Below are positions 37,404-48,056 of a stretch of 64,000 nt of DNA, piece by piece. The notes under the pieces are model-generated. The model worked only from the letters and a program-made list of their open reading frames with translations, had not been told where the DNA came from and made no database searches. Position numbers and translations under genes: made by a program. This DNA is from Conoideocrella luteorostrata (taxonomy: Eukaryota; Ascomycota; Sordariomycetes; Hypocreales; Clavicipitaceae), in the NCBI GenBank assembly GCA_032433595.1, contig JASWJB010000017.1, forward strand, positions 124,001-188,000, given 5' to 3'. Each line of letters begins with the position of its first letter. Position 1 is the stretch's first letter.

Positions 37404-38490
37404 TTTGGGTATGTGGAAATGTGGCTGGGCAAGGCGTAGGAGAAATGAATTGGCGATGGGAGATGTGGCGGTAATGTGACGTGATGTGATGTGATGTGAG
37501 GTGAATGAGGTTGAGGTGAGATGACATGGGACACACACTGATGTCGACACGATGAGACGTGTGGAGCTCCGGCGGTGGCGGTGGCCAGATCAAAATGCGG
37601 CCCAGCGTCTATTCTGAATTTCTGAACAGTACTTCGTACACGTCACGCTCACGGGCCACGAAAAAGATAAAAATAATCGAGCAGATAGGAGGAAGGGCTA
37701 CTGTGTTGTTTACAAGCAAAGCATGGGTGTGTAAGCAAAAGAGATCAACCACAAATTGCCTTGCCTTTTTTCTTATCCTGTGTCTTTTCTCTCTCTAATC
37801 TGGCCGCTCTATTCGAAGAAGGTATTTAACCATGCAGAAAACAAATCCATGCATGGAGCCAATGATGATACATGTGAGAATTCAAATGCAGAGAGTGGTG
37901 AGACAATGGTGCAAGATAATCCCTGGTAGCAGTGTGCGTTGGCCTTTGAGTTTCTGCCTTTGAGGCAAGTGGTGTGGCTGGCTGCGGAAGCTCATATTCG
38001 GCCTGTACCGTGTTGACCTACCCCTCTTCACTTTTGCACATATCTTCATGCTCGACTCAATTCTCTACAGTCGCTACGGAGAACATTCGAGCTGAATAAA
38101 TCCATATATGAATTGGATATGCCCGGAAGCATTGAATCTTAGGGCACTGAAGGGACTGTGCAATCCGAATTGATCAACATCATACTGACGCTGTCGAATA
38201 TATCCCCCGCATCCGGTGACGCAGTGGTACCAGATCCGCAGAATCATGGACCAATTTTATGCAATAGCTTGAAAGCTGATCTGTGATCTAATTAGTGCAA
38301 AGACATGCTCCTGCCAGCACGATCTTCTTTTCTATTTCTATCTATTCCTCTATGTCTCTTGTCTACGCCTACGTCTACGTCTCACATCTACGTCTATAGC
38401 CACGGCTCTATCTCTGCTATCAATGAAACTAACCGGTACCAAACATGCAAACGCCGTGAAACAAACCCGGACTGCAGTAATCTCCCCAAA
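37404..38490. other. Intergenic region upstream of the GT8 gene
   Basis: This holds the GT8 promoter on the left and the 3' side of the methyltransferase gene on the right. A CTA/TCTACGTCTA-type short repeat is visible near 38330-38400. I see no coding frame. Confidence 0.55.
37476..37500. repeat. GTGAT pentanucleotide repeat
   Basis: Roughly five GTGAT units lie about 100 bp upstream of the GT8 start codon, within the probable promoter or 5' UTR. Confidence 0.85.
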
Positions 38491-39663
38491 TCATGACGAC
38501 CAGACTATCTCGAACAGCTTGTAGCCAACTTCGTCTGCCCGTCCCACATCGCTCCTCTTCGCGATGCGCTGCACCGAGGATATGCTCAGCTTCTTCCCAT
38601 TAGATCTCCTGCACAGACCCTCGTCTTCAAAGGCAATCTCTACGCTATCACTGATGCCTGCGAATTTTCCATGAGGCCGAACGGACACCATCAACCAAAA
38701 GACACCGTCGTCAGCAAGCAACGAGCTGGCACAGTCTCGCAGCCAAACAGCATGCTCGGGAGCATACATGACATCTGCCGCGATGAGTATGTCAGCTGGA
38801 ACGTCCAGGGGAGCTTCACGCGATGGTGTAGACCAGTCGAGATGGCATGCTTTGATGGGAGCTGCAGCAGGCGTCTTGGTCAAATGGGAAGTAATGTTGG
38901 CCTCAAGGTTAGACAAGACCGTCGGGTGGTAATCCGTTGCGACAATGGTTGGATGCACCTGCGACAGATAGGGTATGAGTCTCGACAGAAACAAGCTGAC
39001 AAGTCCCGTTCCCGCTCCGAGCTCAACAATGCGGCTGCAAGAACCCAATCTAGCCTTACTGAGTCTGAAATTTTCCGGCTCTTTCGATATCATTTCCGAA
39101 AGGATAATCGAGGCACCCCAGGTCTGCAACCCGACATCGGTATGATCCTCTCCAGTTTGCATTGGCGTATCATACAACTCGACTTGAATCTTGGACTGTT
39201 GGTCATGCCCAAGCGAGAATACGAATTCGCGTGTCATTCCAAGCTCCTCGTCGCCAGCGGATTCCTCCGTGGGCTCGTTGGTCATGTACGACAGGATGGA
39301 GTATGCCTCTTCTACAAAGCCCTCCACGATGATCTCATCTAGTGGCAGCTCGTAGGCGCTGTCAATGAATCCCATCAACCAGCGCGTCGCAAAATTGCGC
39401 TCAAATTCGTCGCAAATGGAGTCTCCAGTCTCGGCTTCCTCGTCAAATTCGGCTTCGGATGCGTAACCGGAATCCACCACTGTCAACTCGTGCTTGTTAC
39501 TGACGACAAAGTCAAGTGATGTCGGCAAAGGGCAGAACAAGTCATGCAAGGTACGCAGTGCATCGCCAATCTGAGCCGTCGTCATGACAGCCAACTCTCG
39601 CAAAGGAGGTAGGATCGCTGAAGGATGCAGCAGATGACGCCCTTTGATCCCCATCGTGGACAA
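38491..39663 (-). CDS. Methyltransf_16 (FAM86/EFM-type) S-adenosylmethionine methyltransferase
   Basis: A single intronless frame of 390 residues. The SAM-binding motif I is RIVELGAGTGLVSLFLSRL (from residue 211), preceded by GLQTWGASIILSEMI, the typical Trp-containing lead of family 16 lysine methyltransferases. Motif II/III sequence is VATDYHPTVLSNLEANI and motif IV is DILIAADVMYAPEHA, where the D-x-x-Y pattern marks the catalytic region. The first 150 residues are an N-terminal helical extension like that in FAM86/EFM3, which methylates elongation factor 2; EF2 or another translation factor is thus a reasonable but unproven substrate. Two other nearby ATGs (residues 4 and 27) could also be the start. 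Confidence 0.85.
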   Translation of the reverse strand: MSTMGIKGRHLLHPSAILPPLRELAVMTTAQIGDALRTLHDLFCPLPTSLDFVVSNKHELTVVDSGYASEAEFDEEAETGDSICDEFERNFATRWLMGFIDSAYELPLDEIIVEGFVEEAYSILSYMTNEPTEESAGDEELGMTREFVFSLGHDQQSKIQVELYDTPMQTGEDHTDVGLQTWGASIILSEMISKEPENFRLSKARLGSCSRIVELGAGTGLVSLFLSRLIPYLSQVHPTIVATDYHPTVLSNLEANITSHLTKTPAAAPIKACHLDWSTPSREAPLDVPADILIAADVMYAPEHAVWLRDCASSLLADDGVFWLMVSVRPHGKFAGISDSVEIAFEDEGLCRRSNGKKLSISSVQRIAKRSDVGRADEVGYKLFEIVWSS

Positions 39664-42206
39664 GGGAAAAACCAGCTCAGTAGTTAATTGGCGAGAAAAA
39701 CAAAAGGAAGCTCTGAAGAAAACAGGACCAGCCAGCGCCGCGCCGCAGCCTAATGTGCTTGTGGTTATTGCATGCCCATGGTGATGAATTGAGTAACAAC
39801 GATCAACACAGGCTCAGATTTGGGGATTGCCCTCCATAGAGAGCTGGCTTACAAGCCCACGTGGGTCGAGTCAGTGTCGTTGAAAATTTTTGACACCATC
39901 GTGGGGCGCAGGGGCTTGGACGGGTTCGGTTCCGCGGAACACCACACATGCTGTGAACCTCTGTCTCGGTAAGGAGTGAGCGGGCTGTCCTCGAAAGGTA
40001 GTTGGTTGAGTTTTTGATATTTTATACATGTGCTCTTTGAAGTTGCAGCTTGGTGAAGCGGTTGTAGAGACGAGAGTGGATTGCATCTGACGACCCTAGC
40101 CGCGATACCTCACCAACCCTGACACAAAATTTATTAGATTTATAACAGGTCCGGAGTAATCGTTAAGCAAATGAATGCCGCAGCTCATGATAGCTCTTTG
40201 GCCCTTCATTTTTTTTTCTCGCTCCTGGATAAGAATTTTTTTTTCGGCTTTACTTTACATCTATCTAACACGAATGATGCCGTTTTCTCCACGACTGTGT
40301 GCCTAGTGCATGTGATGCTCTCACTATGGCATATAACTGACAGGCAAGCGGGGCATCGTGTCTGGTCTTTCATACTTTGACAGACTTCCTCTTCAGTGCG
40401 GACTACAACTTGATCAGATCAGAAGAGCATCGAGGCATTATTCGCCACATAGAGCAGCACGTTGTTCGACCGGCTGTGCGCGCGTGTACGCCTATGCTAG
40501 CTCTTTTACATTTAAACAAAATGATTGTTCCGTGTCGGAAATGCCTTTAGAGCCTAATTGCGCTGCGCGCCTCTAGGCGAGGTCGCTGTTAGTGCCGTGG
40601 TATTAGGCGCTGCAATAGCCCCACTTCTATCGTAACAATAATTAGAACAGCTTGTTACTCCGTGCTCTGTACGGAGTACTCCGTACCAGATGTTGCGAAC
40701 AGAATATTGAAGAGTGTTACGCGCGTGCAGAATCTGCATCCCACTAGAAGAACACAGCACGCAACATAAAGTGAATAGCTAAGACAGTGCAGTTGCCTCT
40801 TTAAGATACTCAGCAAGGCTAATAGCATATATAGCGCGGAAGAGGCTTAAGCAGATAACGTTAGTCAGAAGATGTGCCGCCCAATTGCGCAAGGGCAGAT
40901 ATGCAGCAGAGGCCCTTTCGTAAGCCTCAAGCTACGCTGAGGGCCGTCAGAGGGTTGTGCGAATCGCATTTTTAGAAGACAGTATCGGTCTGTAGAGTGG
41001 GCTGTTGTGGCTGAAAGGTAACTAACTACTGAGTAGTTTCGAGAATATGGTGGCCGGCGACGTGGTCATCGCGGGTACAAAGTACGGCCTGTACTAGTCG
41101 CATGAAGGCCCATTTATGATAAATAAAGCACTCGGGCCGAAAATGTTACAGATCGGCAAAATCATTACATTAAGATGAGGAGTGATACCCCGCAAAGGAT
41201 ATTGGATCAGAGAAGAAGGATGTCGGAAGCACATCGGACAGCGCCAGAGTGAAGGACGTGTCGCTGGTGCCCGTCGTTGGTCAAATTCGATGATCTTCCT
41301 AATTCGGCTTTCAACTAACTAACTAACACCGCGCCACAACCACGCCGATGCATCGACTGAAAATTGCATTAAAGTATGGCCACTACAGTAAATGCGCAGG
41401 CCATGATCCTATTACAAAACATTCAACACATCGGTAAGCGCTCACTCAGATGTGTTCCGAAAACACATAAGCCACACAAGTAAAATATCATTGATGTAGC
41501 CTCTCCCAAGGCAACTGTGTGTCTCCTTACGCATACGGGTATAAGAATCTTCAGGTCTCCATGTGATAATCTAGACTCAAGCACTCTCAATATTATTCTT
41601 GCATCGCATTGTCCCGCATTTACAGTTTCCATTCTCCGTCACTCTATTTAAAGCAAATCTTGACGTTAGCTTTTTTGACCATGTGTACATACACGAAGGC
41701 GGTTGCTATTAATGTCGACTGCACCAGAAACCCTCAGCACAAAGTACACGAAGCTGAGCTATTCATGCGGGACGGACTGCGGGCGTTGCTGTGTCCAAGG
41801 TAAACATGGTGGCCGGTGACGTTTGTGCGGTGGTTCCGGGACGAGCTGCTGGCTATATACATATCAGAGGTGCGTAGAGGGTGCGGGTTAGAGCGAAAAT
41901 GGCTCATCAGAGGAGAGGTTCGGGCATTGGGAAAGGTCTCCCAAGTGTACGCAAGATAGCCCGGTCAGTGCCTCTGATTGGTGGTTCAACCTTCTTGCAT
42001 GTGCGGGGTTTATGCTGACAGGCCAGCTGCACTGTCTGCGTATTTGATCGCGCGAGGATACTGCAGCTATCATACCCAAAATGATATGCGCTGTAAGGAG
42101 CTGGCTTTGCGGCTTCCGCGATGTCTCCTTTACTTGTAATGACTACAAAAAATTCTGTGGTCGTTGCTTGGATTTGGCAGATCACGGGAAGATGCCGATA
42201 CCGTGA
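39664..42206. other. Gene-poor region with no supported gene
   Basis: A perfect palindrome TACGGAGTACTCCGTA lies at 40670-40685. A stretch at about 40345-40520 (+) reads like coding sequence in one frame (for example FLFSADYNLIRSEEHRGII) but has no start, follows a stop and matches nothing I know. The rest shows no codon bias. Confidence 0.45.
40670..40685. repeat. Perfect 16-bp palindrome TACGGAGTACTCCGTA
   Basis: The two halves are the same 9-mer as at 18363 but joined in the opposite order (TACGGAGTA then TACTCCGTA). A further partial copy, TACTCCG, lies 8 bp upstream. Confidence 0.95.
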
Positions 42207-42425
42207 ACTCAAGCCAACCAAGCCTTTACACTTGCTCGCAGAGACTACACGGTTGCCTGGATTGCACCTCTTGAAATTGAGGCTAGGGCTGCCCTGCACT
42301 TTCTAGACGAGCAGCGTCGCGGCCGATTTCCGGGCCGATTTCCGGTTACCAATGGTGATGATTATTTGTTGTATGCTGGTGTTATTCGTTACCCTTTTAA
42401 AATGCAGTCTCTTTGTCAGCTTTGA
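42207..42425 (+). pseudogene. Relic of a nucleoside-phosphorylase (PNP_UDP) domain protein
   Basis: A frame open between stops, with no ATG at its start, reads RDYTVAWIAPLEIEARAAL, then LDEQRRGRFP and NGDDYLLYAGVI. This is the beginning of the PNP_UDP_1 domain found at the N-terminus of many fungal NLR-like (STAND) and ankyrin proteins, where the pattern YTVAWI..L.IE...A...LDE...GDDY...AG is common. After about 60 residues the match stops and the frame ends in tandem stops. A 12-bp in-frame tandem duplication (42321-42344) repeats Gly-Arg-Phe-Pro. The first exon and all of the downstream domain appear to be lost, so this is a truncated relic. Recognition is from memory of the family only. Confidence 0.55.
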
Positions 42426-42565
42426 TGATAGAACAGCGGGAGCTACATCACATTCGTAAACGGCTCGAAGAGAGGGAGTGGTTAAGGAATCTGGGTTTAG
42501 CGAGACCGCTGCCGCCCTCGGCCATTTCCCACAAGGGTAGAAACCACATCTCTAGAATCAAATAG
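42425..42565 (+). other. Short coding-like ORF next to the PNP relic
   Basis: A 46-codon frame starts at an ATG overlapping the stop of the PNP relic. It is charged and helical in its first half (for example IRKRLEEREWLRNLGLARPL) and has plausible codon use. It could be a surviving 3' fragment of the same lost gene, or a separate fragment. I do not recognise it. Confidence 0.3.
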
Positions 42566-44516
42566 GTTTTGTCTCTGGGAGTGGCGCAGTTTCAGGATGA
42601 TTTGGGCATCTAGAGTGGTTGTGATGTGAATTGAGAATGATACGGTGCGAACATGAGCTACTTCGCCAGCCTGGGTAGACGCATAATTAACCGATTCTAT
42701 TTTGAATCTATAGTTCCATTGTGCAGTAAATGATGCCGACTTTCAGGATACGAGTTCATATGTCAAGATTTGTGCCATCTTCGGGCTTTATTTGCCAACG
42801 TCGTGCATTGAGCATGTGCCTGCGTCGCTTGTTTCTAGCTTGTCTTAGATCCTTGGATTCTTGGCTGGTTGTGCTTCAGGCTGGGCGGGGACGGAACTCG
42901 CACAATCGAACCAACAATTAGAGCTAATAACACAAGGTTGCCGATGTTACCTATCTCTTGATTTGCCTCAGAGTACGACTCTGAGCCGTACTTTAACGCC
43001 GGCGCACAACTATTCATCACGACTCTGCATTAACTACCCTTTCTCTCCCAACCTTTACCCCATAGCATATGACATACAGGAACCTCTCCCCCGTTGACAC
43101 TGAACAGCGAGCGATGCCTATCCAAATTACCAGTTCACATGCGACATTGTTATGTTGTCGAAGCTGCGAGCACATGTCCCAGCCAATTCCCTCCACCGAC
43201 TCCTTCACGCATCAGCCGGGCGAATAACTACCCAGGCCGACACATCCAGACATTTTACTGGCTGCGCCAGCCCCCCCCTCAACGCCTCATCGCCCCCGGG
43301 CCTCAGGCGCCTGCCTGCATGCAGATGGCGTAGCCTCCGTCGGGTCAGGCATGCATATGTAGTCATTTAAAAGTGTGCCATCTCGGTCCATCGGTCAGCA
43401 GCTTTCTCATCCGGACGAGCAGCGATTCGCGGGGACGGTCAGCCTTTTTTGCGGAGCGTGCATATCTTGGCGGCGGAAACTCGTGTTGCTGCTACGTGCG
43501 GGAGGGCTGCACTAAAACCTCGTGTTACTTTACGGAGAGAAGTGCCGAGCCAAGTTTCCGTTCTTTTTAAAGTTAAATCATGCTCTTGGTTGACGGTCCA
43601 GGGGGGGGGGGGGGGGGGGGAGGCTTTCTTATGGAGTAGCACGCGGTGTATACTGTGCGTGTGGGGTACAGCCTGCGAAGAGTTGAGCTGTGCATTTGGT
43701 GGTCATGAGATGATGGGATGGGACGGGACGGGATGGGATGTTGGGGACTGAAGCGTCGAGCTGTTTCGGCTGAAGATTCGGCCTGTATAATTTGATGGTA
43801 TTGCTGTAAGCATGAGGTGAATAGCCTGTGTCGCCCGTAGATTGAACGTAGGAGTAGAGCCAGGAGCGTTCAAACACGCAACTACACAGTAAAAGCTGTG
43901 AGAGGAAAAACTCTGAAAATGCCCTTGCCAGATCGTGTCTAAGGCATACTAGTACATAGCAGCAGCCGCACCATGCAGATGCCAGCAGGCAGTCTAGAAC
44001 ACTTGATCGTTACTTCTTCCTAAAATGCGCCCAATATGCAGCTCCTAAGAGCCTTTAGCATTACCGTTATTACACCGAGCCCAATATTCCATTCACTCCA
44101 CACATGACGCCTCCCCAAAGCGTAGCAAACAATCCCAGGAACATTCATCCATTCACATCGCGCCTTTTTCATATCAGGGCACAGTTTTGGCTGGGGTCCC
44201 GCACTGACCCCCAGCCAAGCAGGCCGCGCCTTACATGCAAGATGCCCAAAAGAAAACATGAAGACAAGTAAGCCGTGCAGAAACGAGCAATACTGGCTTT
44301 GCAGGCTACCTGGTTGCCAAGTCTCAGCCGCAGAGAATGAGAGGGCGAGAGGGGGCGGTTTCTGACCAGCTGTTCCTTGTGGTTGGGTTGCGTAGGGGTA
44401 AGCTGCTGGCGGGATAACGCTGCGAGGCGTGATGGACGGGATGTTATTTGACCGGTTTGCTTTGTCGGAGGGCTGAAGAGAGGTGAATAGCTGTGTGGGC
44501 AGGCTGGGGAAGCTGA
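42566..44516. other. Gene-poor region upstream of the small cysteine-rich protein
   Basis: This contains a G20 tract (43601-43620) and short GGGAT/GGGAC repeats near 43705-43740. Open frames are short and mutually overlapping. No gene is supported. Confidence 0.5.
43601..43620. repeat. G20 homopolymer
   Basis: Twenty consecutive guanines. Such a run can form quadruplex structures and is also a common site of sequencing length errors, so the exact count should be treated with care. Confidence 0.9.
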
Positions 44517-44583
44517 GAAGGAGGAGGAAGAGGAGGAGGAGGAGGAGGAGGAGGAGGAGGAGGAAGAGGAGGAGGAGGAGGAT
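44517..44583. repeat. (GGA)n trinucleotide repeat
   Basis: About 22 GGA/GGAA units lie roughly 25-90 bp upstream of the TATA-like box of the small cysteine-rich protein gene. They create artificial poly-Ser, poly-Pro and poly-Arg frames that I do not regard as genes. Confidence 0.95.
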
Positions 44584-44606
44584 GAACGATCAGGGCTCTT
44601 TTCAAG

Positions 44607-44614
44607 TATATAAA
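44607..44614 (+). promoter_or_regulatory. TATA-like box of the small cysteine-rich protein gene
   Basis: TATATAAA lies 183 bp before the ATG at 44790. It is followed by CA-rich sequence typical of a fungal 5' UTR (ATCTCAACCATCAACAG), which gives a plausible transcription start near 44640. Confidence 0.5.
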
Positions 44615-44789
44615 GAGGTAAATCATCCCTCTGTAAAAACCAAAACTTGCTCATCAGACACATCTCAACCATCAACAGCACCGTAAGACCACCACCCCCT
44701 TTCACCATCATCCTAACCTTCTTAAGCAACATCCCAATCTAACTCCCTTTCACCCAGTCTAGATAAAACACCTGTTCGTATCTGCAAAC

Positions 44790-45041
44790 ATGAAGTTCCA
44801 GCTTGGCTTCCTCCTCGTTGGTATGGCGCTTGCCGCCGAGCTCCCCTCGCTGCAGCTCGCCGACGAGAATGGCATCAAGCACACGCCTACCGGTGATGTC
44901 GAGGCAGCTGCCGTCTGCCCCCCCGCGTTCCCCCGATACTGCCCCATCGGTGGATTCTGCTGCCGCACCAGCAAGTGCTGCAGCAAGTCATGCTGCCAGG
45001 AGAGCGCGAGGTTCTGCATCAACGGACACTGCTACCGTTAA
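44790..45041 (+). CDS. Small secreted cysteine-rich protein (83 aa, granulin-like CC pairs)
   Basis: An intronless frame of 83 residues. Residues 1-16 form a clear signal peptide (MKFQLGFLLVGMALAA). After a short acidic stretch, the last 41 residues carry ten cysteines spaced C-x7-C-x5-CC-x4-CC-x3-CC-x6-C-x4-C (Cys43 to Cys81). The three consecutive CC pairs recall granulin and other disulfide-stacked folds, but the total length is far below a full granulin module, so this is likeness and not family assignment. Small size, signal peptide, a strong TATA-like box and isolation in a gene-poor stretch are all usual for fungal effector-like proteins. Function is unknown. Confidence 0.78.
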   Translation: MKFQLGFLLVGMALAAELPSLQLADENGIKHTPTGDVEAAAVCPPAFPRYCPIGGFCCRTSKCCSKSCCQESARFCINGHCYR

Positions 45042-47590
45042 AAAAGCATAAGAGAAACAGCCCATCGACGCCCTTCTCTTCCTCTTCCCGTGAGTATTGC
45101 CTTTATGTGGGGAGCAAGACATGAGAATGGATAGTTAATGCTGGTGGTAGTAAGACTACGCTTGTACGACTGGGGTACTGAAAGGGGAGACAGATGGAAT
45201 AGCTGAATTGTTTGAAGTGAGATGTTGAAACAGTAACTGCGAAGAATGTTATGTACCTCTTGTATCTAGCTTTCACGTAGGAATACATGAGAGGCAGCAG
45301 TTGCGCTGGCTTTGAATGCGTGTATTTCATACAAGAAACTAAGTCGAGTGACCGTGTAAGCTGCCGCATCTCTGGGCTGTGCTGACACAACACAGGGCCG
45401 TTGTAGGGTACATCTCGAGAAGTGGAACATGTTCCTTAACTTGACTAATGTGTTGGGTAGCGTGATCATGCTGGGATGGGTTCAGCGGATGTTTCCATGG
45501 CTGTTCATGTTGTGGCCCTTGTGGCACTGTTATTGAAGACGGCTCCTACCAGCATAACCCAGAACCTGAAGTACTGTAGAGCTTCATGTTGTTCGAAATA
45601 AACCCGTGGGTGATACGAGCATGAGTGTCCAACGTCCGGTCACATTGCTCTTACGCAGGTTCAAGATCGACATAGAGACGAGGCATAGACGCCATGATGT
45701 GAGATGCAGTTCTACTTGGTACTTTGTCGACTCAAAGCACACACCTTCCACTCACGTATACCGGTGTCTGACACACAACCAGCAACGCTCTGTAAACCCT
45801 GTGTAAACTCTGTGAAAGGTTCGTGCAGAGACCTCCCGTAATTCGTCGAGACCTTACTTGTGATACGATCAAATGATCCGATGGCCTGCTCGGCGATAAT
45901 CGAGCAAGTGGGCAGTTCAATAAAGTAATTCAATCATAATAGGCAGAGAAGCAGCGTTCCAGACAAAGACACACTTCTTGAACACGGGGAAAACTTCTCA
46001 AAATAATGACGATCTCGTCACAGGAGGGATAAGCCCCCTACTTATAGCTATATCATTTGATCTGACCAATCCAGTCAGGTCCAAAAACTCACGTGAATTC
46101 ATTCTGGTCACCCTAGAGGCTTCTTTCCGCTCACACGGTACGTAACTGAATGGCAAGCGTTTTGTACACTATCCTGTTTGACTCAATGTATTGGTGATGA
46201 GCGGCGTCGAGCCCATCTACACTGGCAAGTTCGTTAGACTCGTGTGATCACAACTTACGGAAGGTGGATGAAGTATAAATCACGCATAGTAGCAAACCAC
46301 TATGTTGCTTCTGGAGAATTCCCAGTTAGCAAATCACTGGCCACAGTCACTTACACGCTTCTATGTCGGCCTGGGGCAAAACCGGGCAGTGACTGCGCTC
46401 CGTCTCTGCTCTTTGACTGCCAACGTAGTTCAGCCAGGGCCGAGGCACTAGTCAGCGCTCTCCGTAAAGCCAAGTACAGCTGGATACGTATGAGGGTATC
46501 AGTGCCTCTGATGGCATCACGGTTGACAGGCACGCAACTTGCGTGAGTACGTGGACTGCGTGGCTGTGCCCGACCGAGATGGTGTGCGTGGTGTGGCGCC
46601 TGCGGTGTGAGACTGCGTGGTGGTCCTATTTTTGGCAAGCGTCGCTAAACTACGGCCTGCGCTTATCTGCCGAAGCTTACGGTCGATGGATGGAGAAGCT
46701 CGTGTGCTCTTTTGCCATCAAGTGTCCGCGCAAGTTGCGGCCGGGACTGACGACGACGTGGGGGGCAAATCACTCGACAGAATTTAGCCGAGTGCCGTTT
46801 TCATAGGCCGCTTACATGCATGCTTTTGGCGGGTAAGCTGTCTCACTCTACTTGCAGACATTGTTTGTCGTGGTACTGCACGGAGTATTACATCTAGCAA
46901 TTGGCGGATGACAGTCTTGCGTGGATGGGGCTATAGCTAGGGGCTGAGAATACTCTTCGTGCGTGCTACAAGTCTCCGGACATGCATGTTAGTTCGCAGA
47001 AGCGCCTCTGCCAGCCAGAAAGCGAACTGGGCAGACGTCATAAGGGGGGTTGGCGGAGGACATCAGGTGAATTTTGCGGAAGGTGCTCCGTACTCCGTAG
47101 TAACTGGTGGGAAAGAAAGACCGGAGGAATGAATCTTGCTGAGCAACGAGCATCGAATCTGGTTGGCTGTGCTCCGTACAAGCACAGCCAACAAGGATGG
47201 CCAAGCAAGTAACGCAGAACCCGTTGGAGGTCTGAAACACTGCCGTCATTGGGTGGGGATCGTCGTGGGATCGTCGTGGGGACTCGGCTAGGTACCTTAT
47301 TGCGGATGGTTTGGCGCGAGTGGCCCACGAGTTCTTTTGTTGCGAATATTTTAGTCCAGTAATTACAGAGCACACCTGATTTTTATGTAAAACGCAATCT
47401 CATCTCAATGATTGGCCTTGGTTTATCGCCTTCTAATGTCACGCGGCTCCCAAGTCTACTTGTAGCCCCTAGGCCAATGATCTAAATGCCTCTGTTCAAT
47501 TTACATAGAGTTTTCTGGTTTGTTTGGGTGTTGGATAGATATTGGACGGATATTGACGGAAATTGTGGTCCACCAATGATTATTTTGAAA
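45042..47590. other. Intergenic region with no supported gene
   Basis: One exact TACTCCGTA motif lies at 47091. Frames at 46244-46546 and 46543-46806 (+) have moderately fungal codon use but no start context, domain or splice partner that I can support. A GGGATCGTCGT direct repeat is at about 47256-47280. Confidence 0.45.
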
Positions 47591-48056
47591 GGCTGGAAGT
47601 GGCCGGCGTCAATATTAATGGGAGACATGGGCTGTACAGCACCTTGCGCCTTGGATCAAGGACGCTTAAAAACAACTTCGGCTCCTCCAGTGTCCGAGTG
47701 GCAGCAGACTTGTCGCACATCGGAGAGGCCAATGCCTCCCACTTGCAATGCTTCGCCCGTCCTTGGTATGCAGTAACTAATTAATGTGAACTGCGGACCA
47801 AACGCTCGGAAGTAAGCATGCGCCGCAGTCAATCAGATCATCGAAGGAACGTATGTTAATGAAGAGCATGAAACTTGATGTTGAGTATAACAATGACGGC
47901 GAAATAATAGCTTCGATCGAAAACGAACGAGATAAAGACGTGAAGGATTTGTATATCATTCAGCGTGGAATTCTTCATTATGACATCATATTTGGTGTCC
48001 CTCTCGAAGAGACTGAAGAAAGCATTCCGACCCGCCGTGGCTCAAGCCATTCATAG
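47591..48056 (+). pseudogene. Unrecognised two-exon reading frame, start not found
   Basis: A frame with good fungal codon use (for example NNFGSSSVRVAADLSHIGEA) runs from an AG at 47589-47590 to 47772, where GCA is followed by GTAACT. Removing 47773-47828, which ends CGCCGCAG, joins it in phase 0 to a second frame 47829-48056 (for example IIASIENERDKDVKDLYII) ending in TAG. I could not find an upstream exon with an ATG: the frame meets a stop at 47554, and a nearby ATG at 47486 is in another frame. It may be a real gene with a missed first exon or a decayed gene. I recognise no domain. Confidence 0.3.

Noticed and set aside
41907..42299. A 130-codon minus-strand frame across the PNP relic
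   Set aside because: It is antisense to the recognisable PNP_UDP-like sequence and has no similarity of its own that I can see.
44169..44732. A 187-codon minus-strand frame with poly-Ser and related poly-Pro/poly-Arg frames
   Set aside because: Created by the GGA trinucleotide repeat upstream of the small cysteine-rich protein gene.
46244..46806. Two adjacent plus-strand frames with semi-plausible codon use
   Set aside because: No domain, no splice linkage and no convincing start; left as intergenic.
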